Both the position numbers and the translations under genes were made by a program. The notes beneath the pieces are model-generated. The model did no database searches. It was not told the DNA's origin and saw nothing but the letters and a program-made list of their open reading frames with translations. Below are positions 36,459 through 45,759 of a stretch of DNA of 64,000 bases, one piece after another. The stretch's first letter is position 1. Each line of letters opens with the position of its first letter. The stretch is from Rhodocyclaceae bacterium (GTDB lineage: Bacteria > Pseudomonadota > Gammaproteobacteria > Burkholderiales > Rhodocyclaceae), in assembly GCA_018261935.1 (NCBI GenBank), contig JAGTRP010000001.1, forward strand, positions 1-64,000, in the 5' to 3' direction.

Positions 36459-37255
36459 TCGAAATTGCCCTTGAGAAATTCCTGATATTCCCTGGAAGCC
36501 GGGTAGCGACTGCGCAACTGGGCGGCAAAACCGCTTTCCGCCTGCCGGTTGCCCAATTTACGCTCGATGCGCAGGGCCAGCCAGAGCGCGTCGGGGGACG
36601 CGGGCTCCATGGCCTGGAGGACCTGGTTGATCAGGCGGTGCGCCTCCTCCAGGGTGCCGCGCCGGTAATTGAGGCTGGCCAGCTCGATGCGGGCCGGAAT
36701 GGCGCCGTCGCCGGACAGGCGGATGGCCTGCTGCAGGTAGGTTTCCGCACCCTCCATATCGCCGGCCTTGAGGGCACAGCGGCCGGCGTTGGCATAGGCC
36801 CTATCCGGCGTGGCATAGAGGGGATTCTTGATGGCGTTCAGAAAGTAGGCGATGGACTGCCGCTCCTTGCCGTTCTGGCATAGGAACCAGCCGTAATTAT
36901 TGTTGATCTCCGGGTCTTCGGGGGCGAGCCGGAGAGCCCGCTGGAAATCGTCCTCGGCTCCACCCAGTTCCCGCAGGTGGGCCCGCACCAGACCGCGCAC
37001 GCTATAGGCCGGCGCGTAGCTGGAGTCGGAATCGAGGGCGATATTCAGCTCTTCCAGGGCCACCGCCATGTTGCCGCCCTGGAAGTACAAGGCCCCCAGT
37101 TCGGTATGGATCTTGGCCCGCGCCCGGGGATCCGAACTCGAGGTCGGCGACTGGGACTGGGGGTTCAGGTCAATCTGCTGGGCACCCGCCGGCACCAGGA
37201 CCATCAGGCCGGCCAGCAGGGCAAGGAATAGCTTTCCGCGCCGGGTATCACTCAA
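36455..37255 (-). CDS. pilW: Type IV pilus biogenesis/stability protein PilW (PilF)
   Basis: A 266-residue TPR protein that helps secretin assembly of type IV pili. The N-terminal signal is [22 protein letters not shown] repeats include [20 protein letters not shown] and [20 protein letters not shown]. There is no clear lipobox cysteine, unlike many PilF lipoproteins. The start is TTG at 37255, chosen because AGGAGGTG lies five bases upstream and the signal peptide follows directly. This TTG overlaps the rlmN stop (TTGA). It lies in the conserved rlmN-pilW-rodZ-ispG order. Confidence 0.9.
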   Translation of the reverse strand: MSDTRRGKLFLALLAGLMVLVPAGAQQIDLNPQSQSPTSSSDPRARAKIHTELGALYFQGGNMAVALEELNIALDSDSSYAPAYSVRGLVRAHLRELGGAEDDFQRALRLAPEDPEINNNYGWFLCQNGKERQSIAYFLNAIKNPLYATPDRAYANAGRCALKAGDMEGAETYLQQAIRLSGDGAIPARIELASLNYRRGTLEEAHRLINQVLQAMEPASPDALWLALRIERKLGNRQAESGFAAQLRSRYPASREYQEFLKGNFE

Positions 37256-38346
37256 TGTCGCACCTCCTGCAAGGGAAAAGTCCGTCCGGCTGTTCGCCGG
37301 GTCTTGTCCTGCACCTGTCCCGCCAACTGGCCGCACGCGGCGTCGATATCGTCGCCCCGGGTCTTGCGGGTGGTGGTAATGATACCCGCCACCATGAGAA
37401 TCTCGGCGAAGCGGCGCACCCGCTCGGGCTGCGAGCGCCTGAAGGGCGAGCCCGGGAACGGGTTGAAGGGAATGAGGTTGAACTTGCACGGCACCCCCCG
37501 GGTCGCCGCCAGCAATTCACGGGCATGGGCGTCGGTGTCGTTGATGCCGTCGAGCATGACGTACTCGAAGGTGACGAAATCCCGCGGCGCCTTCTCCAGG
37601 TAGCGCCGGCAGGCGGCCATCAGTTCGGCGATGGGATATTTTTTGTTAATCGGCACCAGCTCGTCCCGCAGCTTGTCGTTGGGAGCGTGGAGGGAGACGG
37701 CCAGGGCCACCGGGCAGGCTTCCCGCAGCTGGTCCATGGCCGGCACTAGGCCGGAAGTTGAAACGGTGACCCGGCGGCGGGAGAGGCCGTAGGCGTTGTC
37801 GTCCAGCATCAGCCGCAGGGCCTTCACCGTATTGTCGAAATTGGCCAGGGGCTCGCCCATGCCCATCAGCACCACGTTGCTGATGATGCGCTCACCCTTG
37901 GGATCTGCCCCGAGGGCCCGGTTGGCCTGCCAGAGCTGGCCGATGATTTCCGCCACCGTCAGGTTGCGGTTGAAGCCCTGCTTGCCGGTGGAGCAGAAGG
38001 CGCAGTCGAGGGCGCAGCCGGCCTGGGTGGAAACGCACAGGGTGCCGCGGTCGTCTTCCGGAATGAAGACGGTTTCCACCGCGTTGCCGCCGCCCACATC
38101 GAAGAGGAACTTGCGGGTGCCGTCGCCGGAAACCTTGTCCGAGACCACGGCTGGGGGCGCCACCACCGCCTTCGCCTTGAGCTTGTCCCGCAGGCTCTTG
38201 GCGATGTCGGTCATGGCGTCGAAATCAGCCTCCCCGAAACGGTGCATCCAGCGCAGCACCTGCCGAGCGCGGAACGGCTTTTCGCCCTGCTCCGCAAACC
38301 ACGCAGACAGCCCGTCGGCATCGAAATCGAGGAGGTTGACGGTCAT
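37252..38346 (-). CDS. rlmN: Dual-specificity RNA methyltransferase RlmN
   Basis: A 364-residue radical SAM enzyme that adds a C2 methyl to A2503 of 23S rRNA and A37 of some tRNAs. It has the iron-sulfur motif CALDCAFC (C-x3-C-x2-C), the downstream [19 protein letters not shown], and a conserved cysteine in the C-terminal region (DIDAACGQL) that forms the protein-RNA adduct, with a partner cysteine near CSTGKQGF. The length is typical. It is followed by pilW and preceded by ndk, the standard order. Confidence 0.95.
   Translation of the reverse strand: MTVNLLDFDADGLSAWFAEQGEKPFRARQVLRWMHRFGEADFDAMTDIAKSLRDKLKAKAVVAPPAVVSDKVSGDGTRKFLFDVGGGNAVETVFIPEDDRGTLCVSTQAGCALDCAFCSTGKQGFNRNLTVAEIIGQLWQANRALGADPKGERIISNVVLMGMGEPLANFDNTVKALRLMLDDNAYGLSRRRVTVSTSGLVPAMDQLREACPVALAVSLHAPNDKLRDELVPINKKYPIAELMAACRRYLEKAPRDFVTFEYVMLDGINDTDAHARELLAATRGVPCKFNLIPFNPFPGSPFRRSQPERVRRFAEILMVAGIITTTRKTRGDDIDAACGQLAGQVQDKTRRTAGRTFPLQEVRH
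37261..37268 (-). promoter_or_regulatory. Ribosome-binding site that fixes the TTG start of pilW
   Basis: On the minus strand AGGAGGTG (37268-37261) lies five bases before TTG at 37255. There is no nearby ATG in frame. The site is inside the last codons of rlmN, so translation is coupled. Confidence 0.75.
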
Positions 38347-38356
38347 GGCCGATAGA

Positions 38357-38785
38357 TCAGCGGCCGGAATAGACGTTCATTTCGGGGAAGAAGAAGGCGA
38401 CTTCCACGGCGGCGGTTTCGGGGGCGTCGGAGCCATGCACAGCGTTGGCATCGATGGAGTCGGCGAAATCGGCGCGGATGGTGCCCGGGGCGGCCTTCTT
38501 CGGATCGGTGGCGCCCATCAGGTCGCGGTTCTTGGCGATGGCGTTGTCGCCTTCCAGGACCTGGATCATGACCGGACCGGAGGTCATGAACTTGACCAGG
38601 TCGCCATAGAACGGACGCTCCTTGTGCACGGCGTAGAACTTGCCGGCTTCCTCGGCGGACAGCCACGCCATCCGGGCGGCAATAACCTTCAGGCCGTTGG
38701 ATTCGAAACGGGAGTAGATTTTGCCGATGACATTCTTGGCGACAGCGTCGGGCTTGATGATGGAAAGGGTGCGTTCGATAGCCAT
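38357..38785 (-). CDS. ndk: Nucleoside diphosphate kinase
   Basis: A 142-residue enzyme balancing NTP pools by phosphate transfer through a histidine. It begins [20 protein letters not shown]; the [16 protein letters not shown] block, the [18 protein letters not shown] segment and the active-site His in [20 protein letters not shown] are intact. The start MAIERTL at 38785 is chosen over an ATG two codons upstream by family length. It heads the rlmN-pilW-rodZ-ispG-hisS-yfgM-bamB-der series. Confidence 0.95.
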   Translation of the reverse strand: MAIERTLSIIKPDAVAKNVIGKIYSRFESNGLKVIAARMAWLSAEEAGKFYAVHKERPFYGDLVKFMTSGPVMIQVLEGDNAIAKNRDLMGATDPKKAAPGTIRADFADSIDANAVHGSDAPETAAVEVAFFFPEMNVYSGR

Positions 38786-38854
38786 GTGCATTGCTCCGGT
38801 GTGCGGGGAGTTGAGAAAACATTGAAGTTTAGCAGAGTTCCCTCCCCGGACGGA

Positions 38855-38881
38855 AAATGCCCCGGCCGCAGCCGGGGCATC
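38855..38881 (-). terminator. Rho-independent terminator of the TRAP transporter operon
   Basis: A perfect 10-base-pair stem (ATGCCCCGGC, 38858-38867, with 38872-38881) and a 4-base loop. On the minus strand the hairpin runs into TTTT. It separates the dctPQM operon from ndk. Confidence 0.8.
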
Positions 38882-38903
38882 GGGCAATCGCCGCCAAGGA
38901 CGG

Positions 38904-40190
38904 CTACATCATCAGCCCGAGGGCCCTCGGCAGCCAGGTGGAAACGGCGGGCACGTAGGTCACCAGCGCCAGGAAGGCCAGCATGCTGAGAAGCCATGGC
39001 CACACGGCCACCGTCAGCTCGGTGATTCCCATCTTGGTGATGCCGGAAGCCACATAGAGGTTGAGGCCCACCGGCGGATGGCACATGCCGACCTCCATGT
39101 TCACCGTCATCATGATGCCGAAATGGACCGGGTCGATGCCCAGCTTGATGGCCACCGGGAACAGGATGGGGGCGAAGATGAGGACGATGGACGACGGCTC
39201 CATGAAGTTGCCGGCCACCAGCAGCAGGACATTCACCGCCAGCAGGAAGGCCACCTGCCCGAGCCCCTTGTCGAGAAGCCATGCGGCCAGGGCCTGGGGA
39301 ATGTTCTCGTTGGTCATCACGAAGGAAAAAAGCACGGCGTTGGTGATGATGTATAGCAGCATGGCCGACATGTTGGCCGAATCCAGCAGCACCTTCGGCA
39401 CCTTCCCGAGGGGCATGTCCCGGTACACGAAGACGGCGATGAGGAAGGCGTAGACCGCGCTCATGGCCGCCGCCTCGGTGGGGGTGAACAGGCCGGTATA
39501 AATGCCCCCCATCACCACGACGATGAGCAGGAGGCCCCAGATGGCCTTCCGGAAGGTTTCCCAGCGCTGCCCGAAGCTGGCCCTGGGCTGGCGCGGATAG
39601 TCGTACTTCCGGGCCCGGTACCAGGCGACGAAGCCCAGGCAGAAGGCCAGCAGGAGCCCCGGGACCACCCCCGCCATGAACAGGGCTCCCAGCGAAGTAT
39701 TGGTGGCCAGGGAGTACATGACCATGACGATGGAGGGCGGAATGAGGATGCCCAGGGCACCCGAGGTGGTGATGACGCCAGCCCCGAAACGGTTGGGAAA
39801 TCCCGCCTTGACCATGGCCGGCAGGAGGATGGCACCGATGGCGACCACCGTCGCCGGGCTGGAGCCGGACACCGCCGCGAACAGGGCGCAGGCCAGCACG
39901 CCGGCCAGCCCCAGGCCGCCGTGCCAATGGCCCACCATGGCGGTGGCGAAATTGATCATGCGCCGAGCCACCCCGCCGTGGGTGAGGAAATTCCCGGCCA
40001 GAATGAAGAACGGGATGGCCATGATTTCGAACTTCTCGATGCCGGTGAACAGCTTCAGGGCCACCGACTCGATGGGCACCTGGGTCATGGCAAATAGGAA
40101 GGTCAGCACCGTCAGGCCGAGGGAAATGGAAATCGGCATGCCGGTCAGCATGAGGGCCAGGAGGAGGCCGAAGATGATGGCGGCGCTCAT
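38904..40190 (-). CDS. dctM: TRAP transporter large permease (DctM)
   Basis: A 428-residue inner-membrane protein with about twelve helices, the ion-coupled channel subunit of a tripartite ATP-independent periplasmic transporter. Signature parts are [12 protein letters not shown], the [20 protein letters not shown] motif, [20 protein letters not shown] and the C-terminal [20 protein letters not shown], the last fitting the C4-dicarboxylate DctM group. It overlaps dctQ by four bases (ATGA). A terminator follows at 38855-38881. Confidence 0.93.
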   Translation of the reverse strand: MSAAIIFGLLLALMLTGMPISISLGLTVLTFLFAMTQVPIESVALKLFTGIEKFEIMAIPFFILAGNFLTHGGVARRMINFATAMVGHWHGGLGLAGVLACALFAAVSGSSPATVVAIGAILLPAMVKAGFPNRFGAGVITTSGALGILIPPSIVMVMYSLATNTSLGALFMAGVVPGLLLAFCLGFVAWYRARKYDYPRQPRASFGQRWETFRKAIWGLLLIVVVMGGIYTGLFTPTEAAAMSAVYAFLIAVFVYRDMPLGKVPKVLLDSANMSAMLLYIITNAVLFSFVMTNENIPQALAAWLLDKGLGQVAFLLAVNVLLLVAGNFMEPSSIVLIFAPILFPVAIKLGIDPVHFGIMMTVNMEVGMCHPPVGLNLYVASGITKMGITELTVAVWPWLLSMLAFLALVTYVPAVSTWLPRALGLMM

Positions 40191-40909
40191 TTCGCCACCT
40201 CGTCGTGGGCGATGCCGTGGACGGTGTCGGGCTCCAGGGGATGCTCGCGGCGGCCGGCCTCCACGTGCTCGAGTTCCTCGGCCATGGCCACAGCCTCGCC
40301 GATGGATGCCGGCACCTCCTCTTCCAGGCCCTCGACGTGGCCGTGGTCGTGGCGGGGGAGTTCGCCGGTGCGGGCGAAGGCGACCGTCACCTGCAGGAAG
40401 CGCAGGCACATAAGGTAGGAGCCGAGGGGGATGGCGGAATAGACCATCCAGGTCGGCCACTCCAAATCGGGCGTGGTGGGTCCTTCCGGAATATCGCCCG
40501 CCTCCAGGCCCCAGAGGTTCAACCAGGCGTAGTGGGCGCCGTTTTCCCAGACGAAATTGCCCCCCAGGGTCCCGACGACGCCGGTGAAGAAGGCCCCGGC
40601 CAGGAGACCGAAAAAGATGAATTTGTTCCGGTTGGCAGTGGTCAGCCGGTTGATGAGCACATCCACACCGACATGGATGCCGGTGCGCACGCCGTAAGCG
40701 GCGCCGAACTTGGCCATCCACACGAACATGATGATGCACAGCTCCTGGGCCCAGCTGAAATTCAGTCCCAGGAGCCAATCCTGCAGACCCGGGATAGCCA
40801 CCCCGGAAAGATAGCGGTGCACCACGGACAGAAAAATGATCGCCGTCGCGCCGCCCATGAGGAAGGTGATGAACCATTCCTCCAGATGGTCGAGAAACCT
40901 CACAGCCAA
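40187..40909 (-). CDS. dctQ: TRAP transporter small permease (DctQ)
   Basis: A 240-residue membrane protein with four helices (about residues 10-35, 50-75, 100-125 and 155-180). It has the DctQ hallmark WAQELCIIMFVWMAKFGAAY and GVRTGIHVGVDVLINRL. The hydrophilic C-terminal extension, rich in Glu and His (about residues 190-240), is longer than in most DctQ proteins. The extension could bind metal or be a disordered tail; nothing in sequence decides. It lies between dctP (59-base gap) and dctM (overlap). Confidence 0.9.
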   Translation of the reverse strand: MAVRFLDHLEEWFITFLMGGATAIIFLSVVHRYLSGVAIPGLQDWLLGLNFSWAQELCIIMFVWMAKFGAAYGVRTGIHVGVDVLINRLTTANRNKFIFFGLLAGAFFTGVVGTLGGNFVWENGAHYAWLNLWGLEAGDIPEGPTTPDLEWPTWMVYSAIPLGSYLMCLRFLQVTVAFARTGELPRHDHGHVEGLEEEVPASIGEAVAMAEELEHVEAGRREHPLEPDTVHGIAHDEVAK

Positions 40910-40968
40910 CTCCTCGTCGTCACGCCCACGGGAGCGGGAATCCCCGCTCCCGGACGCTTCCTTCGTTG

Positions 40969-41970
40969 TCAGAAATTGGCGGCGAAGCCGGTTTCCTTGT
41001 AGATGGACTGGATCAGCTCCTTGCCGATGCGGGACTCCATTTTCTGATGCACCGGCAGCAGCGCCTTCCGGAAGGCAGCACGCTCTTCCTGGGTGGGAAC
41101 GTACACCTGGGTCCTGCCGCTCTTCTTCACGGCCTCCAGGGCCTGATCGTTTTCCACGCTGGCGATCTGGTTAGCGTAGCGGGTGGCCTGCTCCATAGCG
41201 TCTTCGAGCTGCCGGCGGATGTCGGAGGGCAGACCGTCCCAGAACTTCTTGTTCACGATCACCGCATAGCCCAGGTAGCCGTGCCCGGTGAGGCTCAGGT
41301 GCTTCTGGACCTCGTGCATCTTCTGGGTATACAGGTTGGAAATGGGATTTTCGGTGCCGTCCACCACACCGGTCTGCAAGGCCTGATAGACCTCGCCGAA
41401 GGCCATCACCTGGGGCAGGGCGCCCAGGGCGCGCATCTCCTCATCCAGCACCTTGGAGGACTGGATGCGCATCTTCTTGCCCTTGAGGTCGGCCGGGGTA
41501 CGGATTGGAGTATTGGCGGAAAAGGACTTGAAGCCGTTGTCCCAGTAGGCCAGCCCCCGAATGCCCTTGGGCTCCAGCTTGCCGAGGAGTTTCCGGCCGA
41601 TGGGTCCCAGGGTTACTTTGCGCAGGGAATCGTAGCCGTCGAAGATGTAGGGCAGGTCAAAGACCTCGAAATCCTTTACCCCCAGGGGCCCGAACTTGGC
41701 GAGGGACGGTGCCAGCATCTGGACGGCGCCCAGTTGCAGGGCCTCCAGTTCCTCCTTGTCCTTGTAGAGCTGGCTGTTGGGATAGACCTCGACCTTGACC
41801 CGCCCTTGGGTCAGCTCCGCCGCCTTCCTGGCGAAGAATTCGGCCGCCTTGTGCTTGGGCGTATCCACCGCCACCACATGGCTGAACTTGATGACGATGG
41901 ACTGATCGGCAACGGCGCCGAGGGACAGGGCGCAGGCGGCAAGGCCCAGCAAGAGCTTGGATATTTTCAT
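40969..41970 (-). CDS. dctP: TRAP transporter solute-binding protein (DctP)
   Basis: A 333-residue periplasmic protein with a Sec signal (KISKLLLGLAACALSLGAVA). The mature fold includes IKFSHVVAVDTPKHKAAEFF, the KVEVYPNSQLYKDKEELEAL loop, the carboxylate-binding region around RIQSSKVLDEEMRALGA, and QTGVVDGTENPISNLYTQKM. These point to a C4-dicarboxylate (malate, succinate, fumarate) binder. A strong GGAGGAGAG ribosome-binding site precedes the ATG at 41970. It heads the dctPQM operon. Confidence 0.93.
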   Translation of the reverse strand: MKISKLLLGLAACALSLGAVADQSIVIKFSHVVAVDTPKHKAAEFFARKAAELTQGRVKVEVYPNSQLYKDKEELEALQLGAVQMLAPSLAKFGPLGVKDFEVFDLPYIFDGYDSLRKVTLGPIGRKLLGKLEPKGIRGLAYWDNGFKSFSANTPIRTPADLKGKKMRIQSSKVLDEEMRALGALPQVMAFGEVYQALQTGVVDGTENPISNLYTQKMHEVQKHLSLTGHGYLGYAVIVNKKFWDGLPSDIRRQLEDAMEQATRYANQIASVENDQALEAVKKSGRTQVYVPTQEERAAFRKALLPVHQKMESRIGKELIQSIYKETGFAANF

Positions 41971-41993
41971 TATCTCTCCTCCGGATGAATGGG

Positions 41994-42016
41994 GTCGTAA
42001 CCGGATGGATTACGAC
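41994..42016. promoter_or_regulatory. Inverted repeat upstream of dctP, possible operator
   Basis: GTCGTAA (41994-42000) and TTACGAC (42010-42016) are perfect 7-base inverted arms separated by nine bases, 24 bases upstream of the dctP ATG. The symmetry is that of a dimeric regulator site. The remnant of a FixJ/DctR-type regulator lies just beyond, so it may once have been its site. This is inference from position. Confidence 0.4.
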
Positions 42017-42093
42017 AAGGGAGAGTGTATGCCGAAAGGCAGCCGCGCCATCTATTGCGGTTTTCCGCGATCGCCCTTCCCGGACAAAAAGCA

Positions 42094-42228
42094 ACACCTC
42101 CCTTGGAACGCCAGATCATGGACCAGGTGCTGGCCGGCGGATACAACAAGGTCATCGCCGACGAACCGGACACCGGCATACGCACCGCCGAAGCGCATCG
42201 GGCCAACCCGATAGAAGCGGCAAGCTGA
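42094..42228 (+). pseudogene. Decayed LuxR/FixJ-type response regulator C-terminus (DctR-like)
   Basis: About 44 codons read LERQIMDQVLAGGYNKVIAD then IRTAEAHRAN. This follows the LuxR-type HTH pattern of FixJ/DctR regulators (ERxVMDxVxAGxxNKxIAxELxISxRTVExHRA). Conserved positions are lost (an expected leucine pattern replaced by EPDTG, valine by alanine), and the frame ends too early, before the last helix. The upstream receiver domain is not recognisable. Its place next to dctPQM suggests it was the local C4-dicarboxylate regulator. The rest of 41971-42314 holds only the operator-like repeat and the cpaB promoter. Confidence 0.55.
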
Positions 42229-42249
42229 CATGCAGCTTACAAATAGCTC

Positions 42250-42277
42250 TTTGCCTACCCCTTACTTTTGTTATACT
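42250..42277 (+). promoter_or_regulatory. Predicted promoter of the Tad pilus operon
   Basis: A strong extended -10: TG at 42269-42270 followed by one base and TATACT (42272-42277). A weak -35 TTTGCC (42250-42255) lies 16 bases upstream. Transcription should start near 42284, about 30 bases before the cpaB ATG. The surrounding 80 bases are clearly AT-rich against the genome. Confidence 0.5.
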
Positions 42278-42314
42278 GACTTACCCCCATAAAATATAGG
42301 GTTTATCTGTAATC

Positions 42315-43199
42315 ATGACGTGGCTGTTGCGAGGCTTGGCAATCGTTTTCGCCCTTGGGGCAATCATCGCCGGCCTCATCGGCTATCGCCTCAGCACCCA
42401 GCCGCCGCCCGCGCCAGCCCCCGCGGCCCCGACGGTCTCCGCCATCCACAGTCTGAAGCCCCTGGCCGCCGGACAGCCGATCCGGGCCGAGGATGTCGCC
42501 CTCCAGCCGGTGGCGAGCAAACCTGCCGACAGCTTCGGAGCGCCCACTCAGGTGGTGGGACGGAAACCCCTGACCGACATCCCTGCCGGCCAGATTCTCA
42601 CCCAGGCCCATTTCCCCTCCACCAGCGGCCACCTGCAGCCCGGCCTGCGTTCCGGAGAGCGGGCAGTGGCAATCAAGGTGGACGAAGTGGTCGGCCTGGG
42701 CGGCTTCGCCCAGCCCGGAGACCGGGTGGACGTGCTCCTGTTCCTGCGGGGCAGCCAGGAAACCGGCAACGCCAGCTCGGCCCAGGTGGTGCTTTCCGGC
42801 GTACGGCTGCTGGCTTTCGGGGAGGCGGTCCAAATCCCGGAAGGCGGCGACAGCGAGGGAGTCGCCAGCCGGACCGCCGAAAAAGTCTCGGGTCGTCCCC
42901 GGACCGTCGGTTCGGCGGTGCTGGCGGTACCGGAAAGCGCCGCCGCCCGGCTCATGCTGGCTGCCAACAGCGGCGCCCTGCGCCTCTCCCTGCGCCCCGC
43001 CGAGGCCAATGCCACGGCGCCCGCCGAAGCCGCCCATCTCATCCGCCTGGGCGAACTGGCCCAGGCCGCTCCCGCCCCCCGCCCAGGCCAAGTCCAAGCC
43101 CCTGCCCCCGCAGCCAGGCCGGCGCCCGCCCCCCGGCAGACCGACACCATCCTCATCCATGAGGGCGATGCCGTCCGAACCATCGGGGCTCCGCGCTGA
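42315..43199 (+). CDS. cpaB: Flp pilus assembly protein CpaB (RcpC)
   Basis: A 294-residue protein with an N-terminal membrane helix (WLLRGLAIVFALGAIIAGLI). A SAF domain follows (about residues 45-110: LKPLAAGQPIRAEDV, TDIPAGQILTQAHF), then the RcpC domain with ERAVAIKVDEVVGLGGFAQP and GDRVDVLLFL. The C-terminus is Ala/Pro-rich. CpaB works in the periplasm with the secretin of Tad pili. It opens the operon, after an extended -10 promoter. Confidence 0.92.
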   Translation: MTWLLRGLAIVFALGAIIAGLIGYRLSTQPPPAPAPAAPTVSAIHSLKPLAAGQPIRAEDVALQPVASKPADSFGAPTQVVGRKPLTDIPAGQILTQAHFPSTSGHLQPGLRSGERAVAIKVDEVVGLGGFAQPGDRVDVLLFLRGSQETGNASSAQVVLSGVRLLAFGEAVQIPEGGDSEGVASRTAEKVSGRPRTVGSAVLAVPESAAARLMLAANSGALRLSLRPAEANATAPAEAAHLIRLGELAQAAPAPRPGQVQAPAPAARPAPAPRQTDTILIHEGDAVRTIGAPR

Positions 43200-43221
43200 A
43201 CCATTCACCAACGAGGCTCCC

Positions 43222-44535
43222 GTGCTCTGCCGCCTGATCGTCTGCCTAGCCGCTCTGCTCCTGAACGTCCCTGCTGTCGCCGCCAATGCGCAGGACATCG
43301 TTGTCGCCCCCGGCAGCCAGTATCCCTACAGCCATGCCGGGACCATCGGGCGGGTGGCCATCGGCGACCCCAGCATCGCCGCCGTCGCCATCACTTCCCC
43401 CCGCGCCCTTCTCATCACCGGCAAGCGCGCCGGCAGCACCACCCTGTTCATCTGGAAAAACCGCCAGGACGCCGCTCCCAGCCTGCAAGCCCGGGTCATC
43501 GTCAGCCCGGTGGCGGATGGCGGCGAACTAAAAGTGGAAGGCACCGGAGACAAGCTGAAGCTCTCCGGCACCCTCTCCTCCCTGGAACAGCACCAGGCCG
43601 CCCTCCAGGGCCTCAGCGAAAAGGGGAAAACCATTGACGCCAGCAGCTCCGATTTCGACACCCAGGTCCAGATCGACATCAAGGTAGTGGAAGTCAGCCG
43701 CAAGCGCATGATGGATGCCGGCTTTTTCTTCGGCCGGAACACGGCCCGAAGCACCCGGGCCATCTCCGGTCCCGGCAACCTGACCGGAGTGCAGTCGGAC
43801 CCCACCACCGGGGCCTTCACCCTGCTCAGCCAATCGGCCTTCCTGCCCTTCCTGAAATCCTACAATCTGGTCTGGGGCTCGGCGACCAACGGCGTTCTCA
43901 ACGCCTTCAGCCTCCTGGAGGAAGACGGCTTCGCTTACACCCTGGCCGAACCCAGCCTCACCGCCATCAGCGGCCAGACCGCCTCCTTCCTGGCCGGGGG
44001 CGAGATCCCCATCCCCATGCGCACCGGCGGCGGCGCCGACAGCTCGATCACCATCAAATTCAAGGAATTCGGCATCCGCCTCGCCCTCACTCCCACCGTC
44101 CTCGACCGGGAGCGCATCTTCCTCAAGGTGGCGCCGGAAGTAAGCGAGCTGGACGATACCCTGAGCGTGCAGACCGGCGGCGTCTCGGTTCCCGGGCTGC
44201 GGGTGCGGCGCACCGAGACCAGCGTCGCCCTGGGCAACGGCGAGAGCTTCGTCCTCTCCGGCCTGGTCAGCCGCAGCACCAGCAGCAATGTGGACAAGTT
44301 CCCCTTCCTGGGGGATATCCCCATCCTCGGCGCCTTCTTCCGCTCGACCCGCTTCGACCGTTCCGACAAGGAACTGCTCATGGTGGTCACCGCCAATCTG
44401 GTGCGTCCCTTCGCCAAGGGCCAGCCGCTGCCGCCCCTACCGGGCGAAAAGTACCGCAACTACGATCCCAGCTTCCCCCGCATGCTGTTCCGGGAAAAGG
44501 GGCGCTTCAATTCTTCCACGGGGTTCTCCGATTGA
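43222..44535 (+). CDS. cpaC: Tad secretin CpaC (RcpA)
   Basis: A 437-residue outer-membrane secretin. The start is GTG at 43222, with ACGAGG five bases upstream, directly before a signal peptide (CRLIVCLAALLLNVPAVAANA). The N-terminal pilus-secretin N0-like domain covers about 25-110 (IGRVAIGDPSIAAVAITSPR; GKRAGSTTLFIW). The C-terminal secretin domain (about 215-410) contains LAEPSLTAISGQTASFLAGG, GEIPIP and VPGLRVRRTETSVALGNGES. It forms the exit channel for Flp pili. Its stop overlaps the TTG start of cpaE. Confidence 0.92.
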   Translation: MLCRLIVCLAALLLNVPAVAANAQDIVVAPGSQYPYSHAGTIGRVAIGDPSIAAVAITSPRALLITGKRAGSTTLFIWKNRQDAAPSLQARVIVSPVADGGELKVEGTGDKLKLSGTLSSLEQHQAALQGLSEKGKTIDASSSDFDTQVQIDIKVVEVSRKRMMDAGFFFGRNTARSTRAISGPGNLTGVQSDPTTGAFTLLSQSAFLPFLKSYNLVWGSATNGVLNAFSLLEEDGFAYTLAEPSLTAISGQTASFLAGGEIPIPMRTGGGADSSITIKFKEFGIRLALTPTVLDRERIFLKVAPEVSELDDTLSVQTGGVSVPGLRVRRTETSVALGNGESFVLSGLVSRSTSSNVDKFPFLGDIPILGAFFRSTRFDRSDKELLMVVTANLVRPFAKGQPLPPLPGEKYRNYDPSFPRMLFREKGRFNSSTGFSD

Positions 44536-45746
44536 TAGCCGAACGCCGCAGCTTCGTCGTCGTTACTGACCAGGAGGGCTTCGCCCACTGGCTTACCCAG
44601 ACCCTCGAGAGCGAGGGCGAGGTCATCGTGGTGGATTCTTCCGCCCTGGAGCAGGTGCTGCAGCTAGTGGACGTCACCGGCACCCGCCTGGTCTTCGTCA
44701 CCCTGACCCGGGCCGGCCTGCGCCAGGAGACCGCCTTCCTCGAGGGCCTGGCGGTGTCCAAGTCCCTGCTGCCCATCATCGCCGTCGCCGAAGCCCCCGA
44801 CCAGGCGCTGCTCCTCGCCGCCCTGCGGGCCGGGGCCCGGGATTTCATCACCCCGGAATTGCACGCCGACGAAGTGGTCAGCATCGTCCGCCGCACCATG
44901 GACCGCACCTCTTCCCTGAGCGCAAGCCCGGGGGACGACGGCTGGGCCGCAGCGGTCGTCACTGCCCGGCCGGGCAGCGACGCCCCCATGTTCGCCCTCC
45001 ACCTGGCGCTTGCCATCCAGGCCCAGTCCCCCCAGCACCGGACCCTGCTGCTGGACCTGGGCGTACCGCCGGCGGACACCCTCCTTTTCCTCGGCGTCCA
45101 GTCCGCCTATACCTTCGTGGACGCGGTGCGCAGCCTGCGCCGCCTGGATGCCACCCTGATCGAGACCGCGTTCGGCAAGCACAAGAGCGGCCTGCACCTG
45201 CTGGCCATGCCGGATGATCCCCGCCTGTCCACCCAGGACATCACTTCGGCCGACGTCTATGTCCTGCTCGGCACCCTGCGCCGCTACTTCACCCACATCG
45301 TCATCAACCTGGGGGGCGTTCCCGCCTCGGACTTCCTCTACCTGCCCCTGGGCCGGGTGGACCAGGTGGTGCTGATCGCCGAGCAGAGCCTGCCCAGCTG
45401 CAAGCAGAACATGGCGCTGCTCCAGCACCTGCGGGAACACAAGATCGACCTTTCCCACGCCAGCCTGGTGGTGGACCACTACCTCTCCCGCATGCCGCCG
45501 GACGCGGCCAGCGTCGCCAAGGGCATGTGCCTGCCGCTTCTGGCCACCCTGCCCTCCTCGGGTATGGCGCGCCTCGCGGTCATGAACAGCGGCGAAAGCA
45601 TGTTCGACACGGCGCCCCGGGATCCCTATGCCATCGCCGTCAAGCGGCTGGCCCGGGAACTGGTGGCGGCGCCGCCCGCCGCCGAGGCGGCCGCCCCCAA
45701 CTGGTTCGCCAAGGCCAGGCAGTGGCTGCTGGCCGGCCAGGATTGA
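44532..45746 (+). CDS. cpaE: Pilus assembly ATPase-like protein CpaE (TadZ) with degenerate P-loop
   Basis: A 404-residue protein of the MinD/ParA-like TadZ family. It has an N-terminal receiver-like domain (residues 7-125: FVVVTDQEGFAHWL; LLAALRAGARDFITPE) and a C-terminal ATPase-fold domain. TadZ localises Tad pilus assembly at the inner membrane. The usual deviant Walker A (KGGxGxT/S) is replaced by TARPGSDAPMFALHLA, with no lysine, so ATP hydrolysis is doubtful. Later blocks TLLLDLGVPPADTLLFLGV and FTHIVINLGG keep the fold. The start is TTG at 44532, overlapping the secretin stop (TTGA). Confidence 0.85.
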   Translation: MIAERRSFVVVTDQEGFAHWLTQTLESEGEVIVVDSSALEQVLQLVDVTGTRLVFVTLTRAGLRQETAFLEGLAVSKSLLPIIAVAEAPDQALLLAALRAGARDFITPELHADEVVSIVRRTMDRTSSLSASPGDDGWAAAVVTARPGSDAPMFALHLALAIQAQSPQHRTLLLDLGVPPADTLLFLGVQSAYTFVDAVRSLRRLDATLIETAFGKHKSGLHLLAMPDDPRLSTQDITSADVYVLLGTLRRYFTHIVINLGGVPASDFLYLPLGRVDQVVLIAEQSLPSCKQNMALLQHLREHKIDLSHASLVVDHYLSRMPPDAASVAKGMCLPLLATLPSSGMARLAVMNSGESMFDTAPRDPYAIAVKRLARELVAAPPAAEAAAPNWFAKARQWLLAGQD

Positions 45747-45759
45747 CGGGGAGGACGCC

